A stretch of DNA of 64,000 nt from Pectobacterium sp. PL152 (GCA_021907015.1 CP091064.1:3162001-3226000), one strand, 5' to 3'; positions 9,555 to 20,378 are shown, counted from the stretch's first letter. Numbers and translations are program-made. Notes: generated by a model from the sequence alone, not told the origin.

Positions 9555-11117
9555 TGAAAATGGACAGCCATCAATCAGCCGATGCCGATTTGGCCTGCCG
9601 GGTTCCCCAGCAGTACAACGATGACATTGAGCTGAATCGTCTTGATAACGCGTCGGTGAGTGTGCGTGTTAATCGTGAAATCCGGGAGGAGCCAGCCTTT
9701 GTCAGTTGGTTTGCTGGGCTACGTCGTGCCGGATTGAGGCCATTACCGCCTGAGTTTGTGATGAAAAGCGAACTCGGTCAGGGAGGGTTGGCAAATACGC
9801 ATGACGTGGAAGCGGGCATCAGTGGGGCGCAACGCGAGGTGCGTCGGATGTTTCGCGACGTCATATCACTGAACGCCTCTGATATCCATGTGCACCTTGA
9901 CCGTCGCCAGGGAAGCCGGATCCGTACCCGGATTAATGGGCTGCTGTACACCATTCGTGAACCGGATTTTGAAGAGGGCGGAACGCTGCTGTCGACGATG
10001 GTGGAAAGTATGTGCGACACCAAATCACAGGGCTACAACTCGCGAGTTGCTCAGGATGGCCGTGTCAAACCGGAGTTTCTGGCAGACATGAATCTGTATG
10101 CGGCCCGCTATAGCCATCGACCGACTGACGACGGCGGTGTTTTTGCCGTAATGCGCTTGATTGAGGATGATCGAGGACGGATCAGGACCCTGCAAAGCCT
10201 GGGTTATCAGCCAGAGCATGAAGCCGCGATGGAAGACATTGAGCTGACATCACAGGGACTTATCGGCCTGTGTGGAACTACCGGTTCCGGTAAATCCACG
10301 ACGCAGAGGGTATTGGCCAGTCGCTGGCTGGCCAGAAACAACGGGCAGGTCAGTCTCCAGACCCAGGAAGCGCCGATCGAGGGGCTGATTTTGGGTGCCG
10401 TGCAATGTGCTGTTAATACTGACAACCTCAGCCTGCATCAGGCGGGAGAGGCCTGGGCGGGCAGTGTGGTGATGTCTATGCGTCTTGATCCGGATGGTAT
10501 CTATACCGGAGAAGCCCGTGACTACGCGTCAGCCTACGCCGCCCTTGAAACGTCCGTCAGCGGTCATCCTGGCTGGTTTGGGCTCCACTGTACCTATCCT
10601 CTGGATGCACTGACCCGCATGCGTAACTGGGGGATTGATGCGCGTGAGCTGGCCAACCCGACGTATTTTCGGGGTTGATTGCCCAGTCGTTGGTGAACAC
10701 GCTCTGCCCGTCCTGCGCGTTGCCGTGGTCTGAAGCTGTTAAACGTCAGTTGATCCCCGCTTCGCATCAGGCGCTGGCAAAGCGAATGTTTAATGCGGAT
10801 GAGCTTGAACAGTTACGTTTTCGTAATCCTGACGGCTGCAAACATTGCACGCAGCAGTTGCTGGGAACGGCGATTAATCAGGGATCCGCGGGCGAACCAT
10901 CGTGGCTGAAATTGTTCGTCCCGACCGTCATATCATGAAAAGCTGGCTGGACGAGGGGAGTTTTGTGGCGCGCCGGCGCTGGCTTCAGGCGGGCGGGTTT
11001 AGTCGTGGGCAGCATTTGCGACGTCTGCTGTTGGCTGGTCAGACAGACCTGGTTATGGCTACAGAGCACATGGATCCAGATGAAGACCGCGATTTTATGG
11101 ATATGGAGTGCGCCTAG
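9554..11117 (+). CDS. pilQ: pilus assembly ATPase PilQ
   Basis: This is a cytoplasmic GspE/PilB-type ATPase that powers thin-pilus assembly. The Walker A motif GTTGSGKST lies near residue 240. Upstream is a conserved N-terminal segment ASDIHVHLDRRQGSRIRTRINGLL. A Cys pair later (LCPSC, then CKHC) may bind zinc. The frame breaks near 10670 (after PTYFRG, continuing LIAQSLVNTL) and near 10890 (continuing IVAEIVRPDRHIMKSWL). About 520 residues in total, as expected for PilQ. It overlaps pilP by one base and precedes pilR closely. Confidence 0.9.
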
Positions 11118-11119
11118 AC

Positions 11120-12285
11120 ATGGTGACATTACTGATAGTCATCTTCTGTGTGCTGCTGGTCTTAGGGATTTTGCTGATCCTCTCTGTAGCTTGGCCGCCG
11201 ATGATGCGCCGGACGTTTTGGCTGACGGAACGAATTAAGTTTTGGCAGATGGTGCGTACGTTTTGGCGAATGGGGATACCGCTGGCAAAAATTTTCGACA
11301 TGATGGCAGACATCTACAGCGATAACGGAAAACGGCGTAATCGCGGCAGCCTGCTGTGCCAGCAATTGAGCGATGCAGTTAGCAAACGCACATTCGGGGA
11401 GATGAATCTGCCCGGCCCCCGCGATCAGATAGCGACACTGGAAGATGTTCTGGCAGCCTGGTGCTCTCCATCGGAAGCGGTGCTTTTCGGGTCGGTAATG
11501 TCTCGGGCAATATGTCTGACGCGTTAGCCCAATCCATCAGCCTGCTGAAATATATTCAGCAAATCCGCAGTGCCATGGTACCGGCATTAGGCCAAATGGG
11601 GCTGGTTGTGTGCTCGATTTCTGGGAGCCTTTACGGCGTATCACAATATCTGTTGCCTGCCATGTCCAAACTCATTCCTGAGGAACGCTGGACGTTGCAC
11701 ATCATCATATTGAACGGTATCAGCCGTGGGATGCAGGAACATGGGGCATTACTGTGTTTTGTTATCGGCATTATCACGTTCGGTATTATTCGCAATATTC
11801 CAAAACGTGGGGGCGTCGTTCGTCGCCGTTTTCTCGAGTTTATTCCTCCCTGGTCAATCTACTCTACCTTGCAAGGTGCGCTATTTATGCTCAGTGCTGG
11901 ATCGTTGCTGAAGGCGGGGATGCTGCCACTGGAAGTTCTGAACACGCTCAGCCAGCACGCGTCTCCATGGCTCGTCGCCCGCCTTGATGCCGCAGCGTTT
12001 CGTGTGCGCAGCGGTCGCAATCTGGGGTTAGCGCTCTATGAGAGCGGTTATGACTTTCCCTCCAAAGAAAGTGCGATTTTTCTCAGTCGTGCAGGAGTCA
12101 GCAGGGATATCGCTGATGTGCTCAATGACTGGGGTCAGGAGCAGATGCCCGTTGCGCTAGAGCGTATTCGCGCACTGAGTAACTGGCTGACCTTTGGTCT
12201 GGGCGGTGTTATTGGTGCTTTTCTGATTTACGTCATGTTTGCCGTGGTAGGGCTGACGATGACATTGAGTTCGCAGGGGTTCTGA
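11120..12285 (+). CDS. pilR: pilus inner-membrane platform protein PilR
   Basis: This is a GspF-family integral membrane protein that anchors the pilus motor. There are hydrophobic helices near the N-terminus (LLIVIFCVLLVLGILLILSV), in the middle (GALFMLSAGSLLKAG), and at the C-terminus (LGGVIGAFLIYVMFAVVGL). Two cytoplasmic F-domains surround them (RNRGSLLCQQLSDAVSKRTFG and RNLGLALYESGYDFPSKES). One frameshift lies near 11461-11500. The start at 11120 is two bases past the pilQ stop. Confidence 0.88.
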
Positions 12286-12339
12286 CCTGTATCGCAACAT
12301 CCTGTTTTTTAATGCTAATTATTATCAAGAGGTTATTGA

Positions 12340-12927
12340 ATGGAAATGTCTATGGCCACGACTCGCCGCAAGCTGATCACTCACTATCGCCCTGCCCGAG
12401 GAGGCAACTTGAAAGATGCCATTATCGCGGTTGTGGTGATTGCCGCTGTCATTATTCTCGTCTTTCAGTTGGGGACGTTTCTGTGGGGGCTGTATCAGAA
12501 CAGTGCTACACAAACTGAAGTCACAACCATGCTGGAGCAGTCTCGCAAGCTGAAGAGCAGGGCTGGATATACCGGTGCCTCAATGGCAACCCTGCGTGCG
12601 GTCAATGGTGTTCCAAACTCAGTCGATCGTACCGGTGATGTGTATTACAACCGTTATGGCGGAACGTATGCCTTGGCTCCTGCCAGAACAAACGGATCAC
12701 CCTTCAACAACTCAATTGCGCTGACATTAACGGGTGTCTCGGAAGGGGGCTGTGGTGATCTGGCGCAAATGTTCCTGAACGCTGGGGAGTCTATCTATTC
12801 CGTCACTATTGGCAGTACTGCGATGCTGACAGCCAATGTGACGACAGGGACATCAACCGCGGCGACGATGATTGGTACGCAGTGCGATGGTGGCGATAAA
12901 ACTGTCATTATTACCACGTCGCGTTAA
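12340..12927 (+). CDS. pilS: type IVb major prepilin PilS
   Basis: This is the major pilin subunit. A basic leader (TRRKLITHYRPARGG) ends at the predicted prepilin peptidase site, followed by the hydrophobic assembly helix NLKDAIIAVVVIAAVIILVF. The mature part has two Cys (GGCGDL and GTQCDGG), likely the C-terminal disulphide typical of pilins. The gene is intact at 195 residues; an in-frame ATG at 12352 is an alternative start. Confidence 0.92.
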   Translation: MEMSMATTRRKLITHYRPARGGNLKDAIIAVVVIAAVIILVFQLGTFLWGLYQNSATQTEVTTMLEQSRKLKSRAGYTGASMATLRAVNGVPNSVDRTGDVYYNRYGGTYALAPARTNGSPFNNSIALTLTGVSEGGCGDLAQMFLNAGESIYSVTIGSTAMLTANVTTGTSTAATMIGTQCDGGDKTVIITTSR

Positions 12928-12933
12928 TTAATC

Positions 12934-13452
12934 ATGGCCAATATGTTGCTGCTTATCACGGCTATCTTGCTGGCTTGTTTCCCGGGCAACAGCGTTGCTC
13001 AGGGAAAATCTCCTGCAAAATATACGGTGCAACCCTGGTTGGCCTGCATTAATGCTGCGAGTGTGAAGTATTTCATCGACTCGTTGTTGATTGAAGCGGT
13101 GATGGAACAGGAAAGCGGTTTTAATCCGCACGCTGTTAATCGGAGCAACTCGGATGGCAGTGCAGATTACGGTCTGATGATGGTGAATTCAGGCAATATT
13201 CCGAAGTTGATCCGAGAAGGCATTATCTCGACAGCGCAGGATCTTCTGGATAAGCCGTGCCTGAATATTCAGATTGGTACCCGACTACTGGCATCCCATT
13301 TTCAGGTGTGTGGTGTGAGCTGGAACTGCCTGGGCAGCTATAACGCCGGGTTCGGTGATAAGCGTCATCGACTTCGTGAAAATTATGCTGACATCATCTG
13401 GAAACGCTACGAACGGCTGTTGCGTGAACGTCGGGGTATTGTACTGAAATGA
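12934..13452 (+). CDS. pilT: pilus lytic transglycosylase PilT
   Basis: This is a periplasmic murein-cleaving enzyme with an SLT fold. A signal peptide (LLLITAILLACFPGNSVAQ) is followed by VMEQESGFNPHAVNRS, in which Glu is the catalytic acid, then SADYGLMMVNSGNI and CLGSYNAGFGD, the standard SLT motifs. It opens the peptidoglycan for pilus assembly. The gene is intact. This PilT is the R64-type name and is unrelated to the retraction ATPase PilT. Confidence 0.9.
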   Translation: MANMLLLITAILLACFPGNSVAQGKSPAKYTVQPWLACINAASVKYFIDSLLIEAVMEQESGFNPHAVNRSNSDGSADYGLMMVNSGNIPKLIREGIISTAQDLLDKPCLNIQIGTRLLASHFQVCGVSWNCLGSYNAGFGDKRHRLRENYADIIWKRYERLLRERRGIVLK

Positions 13453-14104
13453 CGCTGACGCTATTTCTTTCTTTGGCCCCGTTGCTCTTTGTTGGATTAG
13501 CAATAGTCGCCTGGCTGGCCTGTCAGCATGTGCGCTGGTTTGCTCGTTTTTGGCACTACCGCCCGCGCCAGTGCTGAATGGAATGACCCTGTTGTTAATG
13601 GTTATCCCATTCTGGCTGGCCAGTCTGGCATCACTCTATGTTCATAGCACCAATCCCTTTCCTCTACTGATGTTAGCTGGGCTACTTGCGTGTGCAGTAG
13701 CCGACGTGGAACGAGAATGGTTACCCGACAGCTATACCTTGCCGCTGTTTTTTCGCTCTGTATTACTCACCGTTACCGGCCTACATCATTCAACCGGTGA
13801 TGTTGATGTCTGCCATGGTCGTGGTAGCAACGCTCATCACTGTTGTTATTCGACCGTCGCTTGCCTCTCTTCTACCCGGGCGGGGAGACATCATGCTGTG
13901 GCTGGTTTTGAGTGCCTGGGCGGGGATCGCTGGAAGCGTGATCCTGTTTATGTCCCTGACTGCCGGTGCGCTGACGATGCAACTGACGGCGCGTGATCAC
14001 ACGCCGCTCGGCCCCTGGATGGCCGGATGTGGGGCGCTGATGATCCCTTTACGACGGATATCCAGCGATTGGCGGACCGTTTTATGTTTACGCTCTGGCA
14101 CTGA
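13449..14104 (+). CDS. pilU: prepilin peptidase PilU
   Basis: This is an aspartyl prepilin peptidase that cleaves the PilS and PilV leaders. It starts at 13449, overlapping pilT by four bases. Hydrophobic helices alternate with the two expected acidic motifs: [11 protein letters not shown] near 13700 and GRGDIMLW near 13885. The frame is broken about three times (near 13545, 13790 and 14065). The natural end is read as [12 protein letters not shown] with a stop at 14102-14104, just before pilV. Without that correction the frame runs into pilV. Confidence 0.8.
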
Positions 14105-14117
14105 TAGAGGTCGCCTT

Positions 14118-15715
14118 ATGTTTTCGATAATTAAGTTATTAAAAGGCCTATTGCGCCGCTTTATCCGACGTCAACCCGCACGCGGCAGCTTAATCAAAGA
14201 TTCAATCATCGGTGTGATGGTTTTTATTGCGTTGATTGGCCTGGTCACGCAGGTGATAAGCAATTATGTGACAGAGTTGCATTATCAGACCGTTGCTCGT
14301 CATGCCAGTAAAGTATCCCAAGCCGCTGGGAAGTATGTGTCTGATAAACATGATGCCTATTTATGTCAGTTGGCTCCTTCCACCTGTACGGCAGGGGTAT
14401 CCACACCATTGCCGCAGCCGTTCACTGCCCAGACGTTGATTGATGCGGGATACCTTGATGAAGGTATGGGCACAACAACGATGGACAGGCAGACCTATCG
14501 TTTCGGGGTGAGAGCGCGGACGGTGAATGGTTCAACAAAGCCGGCACTGGAAGCGTTAATGGTCACCACGGGTGGCGACGCGTTGGATGAAGGTGGAATT
14601 CGTCGAGTTGCTCAGCTCATCGATGGGATGGGCGGTTTTATCAGCGATCCAAGCCTGACTGAGTTGGGGGGACAGGCGAATACGGCATATGGAGCCGAAT
14701 TATCTTGGTCCCTTCCCGTCACCCCCTTTGGGTTAACTGCAGAACCTGGACATATTGCAGTGGCCATTAATGGCGGCCTTATCGGTGGTCTGGATAAAGA
14801 AAGCGATCGTCTGTACCGATTTAGTAGTGATGCTCATCCGGAATATAACCAGATGAACACCGCTATCGATATGAACTCGAACAATTTGAACAATGCTGAG
14901 CAGGTCAACGCGAATGAAGTGAATGCTGCAAGATTTGTGGCATTGAGAGTAATGGCTTTTTGGCTGGCGTAATGGGAACGATATTCAAGCCTGGCTGAAA
15001 TGGAATAACGATAAACAGAAAGTCGAGCTGAAGAACGCTGGCTTGAATGTCGAAGGCGACATTACTTCAGAAAAAAGCGTTAGTGCTACCGATGATGTCA
15101 GTGCTGGTAAGCTGGTTGTCGCTGACCAATTTTTGTACCAAAAGACCGTTGTTGTTTCCGGCGATTCTTGCGATGCGGTGACGCTGGGACTGACGTCGAT
15201 CAGTGATACAACTGGCCTGATAGGTCATGACAGCACTGGAGCCATACTTACTTGCCAATCCGGTGCGTGGAAATCCCCTCATCTATCCAGCCTGGCACCA
15301 TCACGATGTGGGGGACGCCTGTTCCTCCTGATGGCTGGCTGGAGCTCAATGGCCAGCTATTTAATCCCAGTGGAAATCCCATTCTGGCCAGCCTGTATCC
15401 TTCCGGCCAGGTACCGGATTTTCGCGGGTACTTTCCTCGAGGCTGGGATAATGGAGCGGGGATTGATCCTGACAACCGAGCAATTCTTAGCGTTCAGGGA
15501 GATGCTATACGCAATATAAAGGTGAGTTTAATCCTGGAGGCTCCTCCAACTGGGGGAAAGGTGTATTTAGTAGCTATGGCTGGCCTTACCCGTCTAACTC
15601 TGGTTCGGCTAACGATGCATCAATCATTACGTTTGATGCATCAAGAGTAGTCCCAACAGCTGCAGAAAACCGGCCCACAAATATCGCGGTAATGTTCATC
15701 ATTAAAGCTGGTTGA
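14118..15715 (+). CDS. pilV: shufflon pilus-tip adhesin PilV (expressed form A)
   Basis: This is the minor pilin or tip adhesin that selects recipient cells. The prepilin leader ends at [16 protein letters not shown], with the cleavage site before the hydrophobic helix. The constant part ends at CQSGAWK, encoded at the sfx recombination site (15252-15270). The present C-terminus (segment A) carries a phage tail-collar-like domain, [16 protein letters not shown], and ends [11 protein letters not shown] at 15715. The frame breaks near 14940-14970, near 15275 and near 15520. The C-run near 15275 is one base shorter than the matching part of segment B. Confidence 0.88.
15252..15270 (+). repeat. 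shufflon recombination site sfx-1
   Basis: The 19-bp word TTGCCAATCCGGTGCGTGG agrees closely with the R64 sfx consensus. It lies at the junction between the PilV constant region and the variable tip. Confidence 0.93.
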
Positions 15716-15957
15716 ACCGCTTGTGAGCTCCTTGGCAAACTAATCACCGGATAAAATTTTGGTGATCACGCATGAAAATAGGGCATTGCTATCAGCCTTA
15801 AAAATATTAAATCTATCATAACCATAGGGGCATGAAAAAAAGCGGATTATGCCCCTGACAAGGTATGATATTCACATTACCCGCCAGATGATCCTCTGAT
15901 GAGAAACCACATAGTGGTTCTGGTTTTTCTACGTTTTCCCACGCACCGGATTGGCAA
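15716..15957 (-). other. alternative short PilV C-terminus (A')
   Basis: Reading on the minus strand from sfx-2, the sequence continues CQSGAWENVEKPEPLCGFSS and ends ...HNPLFFMPLWL after about 45 codons. Inverting segment A would attach this short tail, which lacks the collar domain, to PilV. R64 segments also carry two alternative ends, so this is plausible. The rest of the interval up to the segment A stop has no other gene. Confidence 0.6.
15939..15957 (-). repeat. shufflon site sfx-2 (inverted)
   Basis: The reverse complement of the 19-bp sfx word, perfectly conserved. It is inverted relative to sfx-1, so segment A is invertible. Confidence 0.93.
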
Positions 15958-15973
15958 AGCGCTCAATGGGTGC

Positions 15974-16451
15974 TTAACCAGCTTTAATGATGAACATTAC
16001 CGCGACATTTTTAGGTCGATTTTCATCAGCGGTAGGCACTAAACGGGATGCATCAAGTTGAATTTTTGAATGACTCCAGTCTTGAGGTGTTCCGCCTATT
16101 TGAGCTCTACCTGTTTTTTCAACGCGACCGAATACACCATTAGCTTCATACCCGAAATAATCAATTGTTTGGAATTCGCCAGTCAGATTTCTAATGGCAT
16201 CCTCCTGATAACTAAGCATAGCCCGTTCATCTGGATCAATCCCCGCCCCATTATCCCAGCCGCGAGGAAAATACCCGCGAAAATCCGGTACCTGGCCGGA
16301 TGGATATAGCGTGGCTAGAACGGGATTGCCACTGGGATTAAATAGCTGGCCATTGAGCTCCATCCAGCCATCAGGAGGCACTGGCGTTCCCCACATCGTG
16401 ATGGTGCCAGGCTGGATAGATGAGGGTGATTTCCACGCACCGGATTGGCAA
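15974..16451 (-). CDS. shufflon segment B, silent PilV C-terminus
   Basis: On the minus strand from sfx-3 the frame is open without breaks: [20 protein letters not shown], the collar-like domain [16 protein letters not shown], then a unique region ([20 protein letters not shown]), ending [13 protein letters not shown]. It has no start of its own and is expressed only after inversion against sfx-1. It is the best-preserved of the tips and serves as the reference for the breaks in A and C. Confidence 0.88.
16433..16451 (-). repeat. shufflon site sfx-3 (inverted)
   Basis: A perfect copy of the sfx word in inverted orientation; the boundary between segments B and C. Confidence 0.93.
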
Positions 16452-16467
16452 AGCGCTCAATGAGTGC

Positions 16468-16949
16468 TTAGCCTGCCTTAATGATAAACATCACAGAGAT
16501 ATTTTTAGGTCGATTTTCCTCGGCAGTAGGGACTACTAGCGATGCATCAAAGCTAGCTTGGAATGTAGTTGTTTCGTCAGTGCCTCGGTCACCGGGGCCA
16601 ATAAAACGATCATTCTTAAATGCCCCGACAAAAATTCGTCACTTGCAAGTCCTCTAGACCACGTCATTGAGGGGAACTTCCCGTAATATTTTGTATAGCA
16701 TCTCCCTGAATGCTAAGAATTGCTCGGCTGTCGGGATCAATCCCGCTCCATTATCCCAGCCTCGAGGAAAGTACCCGCGAAAATCCGGTACCTGGCCGGA
16801 AGGATACAGGCTGGCCAGAATGGGATTTCCACTGGGATTAAATAGCTGGCCATTGAGCTCCAGCCAGCCATCAGGAGGAACAGGCGTCCCCACATCGTGA
16901 TGGTGCCAGGCTGGATAGATGAGGGGATTTCCACGCACCGGATTGGCAA
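16468..16949 (-). CDS. shufflon segment C, silent PilV C-terminus
   Basis: On the minus strand from sfx-4 the tip follows the same plan as A and B: tail-collar-like domain, a unique part around 16560-16680, and the conserved end [11 protein letters not shown]. It contains several frame breaks (after GAWK, in the G-run of ATGTGGGG, and near 16560-16680). The first break, a C-run of four, is shared with segment A. No start of its own is expected. Confidence 0.8.
16931..16949 (-). repeat. shufflon site sfx-4 (inverted)
   Basis: A perfect copy of the sfx word, inverted relative to sfx-1; the distal limit of the shufflon, 56 bp before the rci start. Confidence 0.93.
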
Positions 16950-17004
16950 TTAGGAAAACTACGGTATTGTCTTCCCTTTTAAATTTTAGGGACTGACACT
17001 TCTG

Positions 17005-18091
17005 ATGAAAAAACGTATAAAAAAGATTCTATTAAGCAAGGCGCTGGACAAATATTTCGCTACTGTCTCACGCTATAAACGGGGGCAGTTGCAGGAATTT
17101 TATCGAATAAACGTTATCAAAAGATCACCGCTTGCTAACCGAAATATGGATGAAATTTCATCAGTTGATATTGCTGGATATCGAGATGACAGACTGGCCC
17201 AGATTAATCCACGTACAAAAAAATCTATCAGTGGCAACACTGTTCGTCTTGAGCTTGCGTTGCTCTCCGCATTGTATAATTTGGCAAAAGTTGAATGGGG
17301 AACATGCACGAGTAATCCAGTTGAACATGTAAGAAAGCCTGCGGTGTCTTCAGGTCGGGTGCGTAGGTTAACGTCACAAGAAGAACGAGGTCTGACCCGT
17401 TACTTCAGAGGTAAAAACCTGAGTTATTAGCTATTTTCCGTTTGGCCATTGAGACAGCGATGAGGCAAGGTGAAATACTGTCATTACAATGGGAGAATAT
17501 CGATCTTCGACTCGGGATCGCTCACCTGCCGTTAACAAAAATGGTTCTGCCCGTGATGTCCCATTGTCTTCAAAGGCGCGTCTGGTTTTGAAGGAAATTG
17601 GCGAGCTGGGGCGTGATGATACGGGAAGTGTTTTTACATATACGTCGAGCGGCTTTAAAAGTGCCTGGCGTATCGCATTACAGTCTCTATCGATTAATGA
17701 TCTGCATTTTCATGATTTGAGGCATGAAGCGATTAGCCGGCTGTTTGAATTAGGGACATTAAACGTCATGGAGGTTGCTGCGATATCGGGGCATAAATCC
17801 ATGAATATGCTGAAACGGTATACGCATCTCAGGGCTACTCACCTTGTCAGTAAATTGGATGCTCGCAAAAAGCAGGCACAAAAACTAACCTCAATATTTA
17901 TTCCTTATCCCGCAGACATTTACACTTATGATGGTACGATCACCCTGAAGTTTTCTGATTTTGATGGCCTTGAGGTGACTGCTGCAACTCACGATGAGGC
18001 ATTACGGAACGCATCGGTAGAGCTGTTACGGTTCCAAGCTATAGCAGCTAAAAATGGCGAAAGGCTCCCCCTCCTGGTCCTGTATCTGTGA
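17005..18091 (+). CDS. rci: shufflon-specific tyrosine recombinase Rci
   Basis: This recombinase inverts segments between sfx sites to change the PilV tip. An N-terminal core-binding domain ([21 protein letters not shown]) precedes a catalytic domain with an Arg in [16 protein letters not shown], then [16 protein letters not shown] with the Tyr nucleophile. After the active site comes an extra C-terminal region of about 85 residues ([20 protein letters not shown]), like the tail known to confer sfx specificity in Rci. The frame breaks near 17418 and 17540, both in A-runs, and is restored between them. Confidence 0.9.
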
Positions 18092-18398
18092 ATTCAGTTA
18101 ATAGGCTTCTCATCAGTCCCTTGTAACAAGACTTGGTAATTTTCACATGACGGTATTGAGTTAAATATCGTCATTCTTCTCCGTATTTAGCACTGTACAT
18201 ACCTCATTATATTTGAAAGGGCTTTGTTCAGTGGCTACTGAGATATTTCCTGGTACAGCATCATCACCCAATGATGATGCGCCGCGCGCCAAAAACGACT
18301 TCTTGGGGGCGCGGCGCTTTAGTTAAACCTGTTTTATACACATTCCTGGGGTTGGGAACTGCTGTTCCATCTATTCTCTGTGTGATTTTTACCTGCAA
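18092..18398. other. noncoding stretch between rci and the transfer operon
   Basis: No convincing gene. It holds a small inverted repeat ATGACG/CGTCAT (18146-18173) and a GC-rich terminator at 18279-18322. A hydrophobic stretch readable near 18335-18395 (LGLGTAVPSILCVIFTCK) may be the true N-terminal membrane anchor of the next gene, one frame away. Confidence 0.5.
18279..18322 (+). terminator. intrinsic terminator
   Basis: GCGCCGCGC pairs with GCGCGGCGC across a 22-nt interval that also pairs partly, and the stem is followed by TTTAGTT. It likely ends pil/rci transcription. Confidence 0.7.
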
Positions 18399-19034
18399 AT
18401 GAGTGAGATGGGTATACGTCTTAACTCTCTTGAAGCCGCGCTCCGTAGCGGCCAGCTTAATCAATTGTCTGTTTCTGTGACTGAGTTAGAGAAACATGTG
18501 GCAGAGCAGGATTTACGCTTTGCAACTAATGAAAAACTCGATGCGGGTATGCAGGAGCTTTCTTCCCGGGTTGATAGGAATGTCGCATCGTTATCGAAAG
18601 AAAATGAGGGCATTCGTCAGCAACTGGTGCAGGACGATAACCGATTCATAGAATTGAAGTCAGCTTTCAATCAGTCACTATTACGTCTTGATGCTCTAAG
18701 TCAGCTAAAGGAAGTATTTGAGAAGAAAAATGCTGAGCCTCCTTCTGGTGCAGCCAGCTCTCAATCTCGGCCTGCTAATTCCCCTGCTAAATCAAAAAAG
18801 TCGATACGGTCAGCCAAAAGTGTGCCACTGGTTGCACCGTTTATTCTGACGGGCATTGAACAGCGGGGAGGGCAAAGGTACGCCGTAGTTATGCGTCGTG
18901 GCGCGACAACGCTATCAGAAATGCAATTGGTTGCAGTGGGAGATTCTGCATGGGGATGGACACTACGAGATATGCAGGACCATGAAGCGATATTTTCCGT
19001 CGGCGGCAGTCAACAGCGCCTTTCAGTTCAATAG
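18399..19034 (+). CDS. coiled-coil membrane-anchored transfer protein
   Basis: The long N-terminal region is a heptad-rich coiled coil (LEKHVAEQDLRFATNEKLDAG ... QLVQDDNRFIELKSAF). A Ser/Lys-rich linker leads to a small C-terminal domain (FILTGIEQRGGQRYAVVMRR ... MQDHEAIFSVGGSQQRL). The layout resembles TraP-like proteins of IncI transfer systems, but that is an inference. The in-frame ATG is at 18399. A hydrophobic helix just upstream in another frame suggests the real protein starts earlier behind a one-base break near 18398. It opens the transfer operon after the rci terminator. Confidence 0.65.
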   Translation: MSEMGIRLNSLEAALRSGQLNQLSVSVTELEKHVAEQDLRFATNEKLDAGMQELSSRVDRNVASLSKENEGIRQQLVQDDNRFIELKSAFNQSLLRLDALSQLKEVFEKKNAEPPSGAASSQSRPANSPAKSKKSIRSAKSVPLVAPFILTGIEQRGGQRYAVVMRRGATTLSEMQLVAVGDSAWGWTLRDMQDHEAIFSVGGSQQRLSVQ

Positions 19035-19042
19035 GACTCCCT

Positions 19043-19750
19043 ATGAAAAATGTAGCATTGCTATTTTGAGTTTATTTTTTGTTTATTCCCTTTCTAATGC
19101 AGCTCTTCCGGGGCCAGTGCAACAAAAAAGAGCTGCAACAACGTGATATTCAGATCAAAGAAACTGAGCAGGAAGCACAGCGGTGGGGGCTGAGCCATTC
19201 TGAATGGGAAAAATATCAACAACTCAAGCAAGGCAAGCGCGGAATACAATCGCCTGGCTTAGATCCGCTGACGACCTTAGGGATTGAAAGTGACAGCTCA
19301 GCGGAACGACGTCGTATGGCTGAACTTTGGGTTAAAGAAGAGTATCAGCGTACGGAAAAAGAACTGGCTTTTCAGCGTGAAGTGAATGCTGCCTGGAACC
19401 GTCTGTACCCTAATGCTCTCTCTGTAAACATGGGTAACGCTGCCGGCATTGCTCATGATACCGATGGTCGGCTGGCGTTATTTGTTCGTGATAACTGTAC
19501 CCGTTGCGATACCCGATTAGCGGCTGTTCTGGCTGATAACCGAGAAGTCGATATTTATTTGGTTGGCAGCGACGGAAAAGACGAAACGGTCCGACAGTGG
19601 GCTGTTAGCCATAGTATTCCTGTTGATCGCGTCAGAAACCGACAGATAACGCTCAATCATGATCAGGGGCTGTGGGCGCGTTATGGTCAAGGTCAAATGC
19701 CAGTCATCCTGCAACAAGGGGAAAATGGATGGCAAATCGCAGCATTTTAA
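19043..19750 (+). CDS. ICE protein, PFL_4693 family (TIGR03759)
   Basis: This conserved periplasmic component of GI-type conjugation systems has no known enzymatic role. After frame repair it begins with a signal peptide (LSLFFVYSLSNAALPG). The core reads QEAQRWGLSHSEWEKYQQLKQG, MAELWVKEEYQRTEKELAFQ, then a thioredoxin-like end with FVRDNCTRCDTRLAAVLAD and a CxxC pair. Frame breaks lie near 19067 and 19130 (A-run). The gene overlaps the following transglycosylase gene by 22 bases. Confidence 0.85.
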
Positions 19751-20378
19751 TCAGTACGCTCATCGTACTTGGGATAATGCATAGCGGTATTGTTAGCGCA
19801 CAAAAACGTCCTGTTGCCTTGCAACAAATCCCAGCAGCATACCGACAAATTGCTAAAGATGCGCGAGTGCCAGCTGAGTCACTTTATTCACTCGCACTAA
19901 CGGAAAGCTCACGTCGATTGCCTTACGGTGAGCGGCCATGGCCGTGGTCGATCAATGTTGCTGGAAAAACGTATCGGTATGAGACACGCGAATTGGCATG
20001 GCAGGCGTTACGCCAGTTTATTCGCCAGACACCGCTAAAGAACATTGATGTTGGGATCGCTCAGGTTAATTTGGGCTGGAACGGACATCGTTTTCGCTCT
20101 TTTATGACGCATTTGAGCCGTTTACCAATTTACGCGTTGCTGCACAAATCTTACGTGAGTGCTATGACGCCAAACCTGGTAGTTGGTTACGTGCCGCAGG
20201 GTGTTATCACCGTCCTGCCGGCGGCCTGCCAGCTGAAAGGTATATGGCGATTGTGCGCCAAAAGCTGAAGCTTATTTCTCCAGTTCAGGAATCATTGGAG
20301 TCATCGCCGCCCATCCTACTTGCATCTTCCGAAGCCATTATTCCCAGCTACCAATTAACATGGATAGAGCCAAAATGA
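19729..20378 (+). CDS. transglycosylase SLT-domain transfer protein
   Basis: This is a secreted murein hydrolase associated with the transfer apparatus. A signal peptide (ISTLIVLGIMHSGIVSAQ) is followed by VPAESLYSLALTESSRRLPYG, with Glu as the probable catalytic residue, then DVGIAQVNLGWNGHRF. The frame breaks near 20097, after which the alternative frame reads YDAFEPFTNLRVAAQILREC and continues to 20378. It is the second such enzyme in the window after pilT, which is usual when a pilus and a T4SS coexist. Its stop overlaps the next start (ATGA). Confidence 0.82.

Noticed and set aside
15974..16949. Phage tail collar genes as a prophage remnant
   Set aside because: They are flanked by sfx sites, lack start codons, share the PilV end and sit before rci, so they are shufflon tips.
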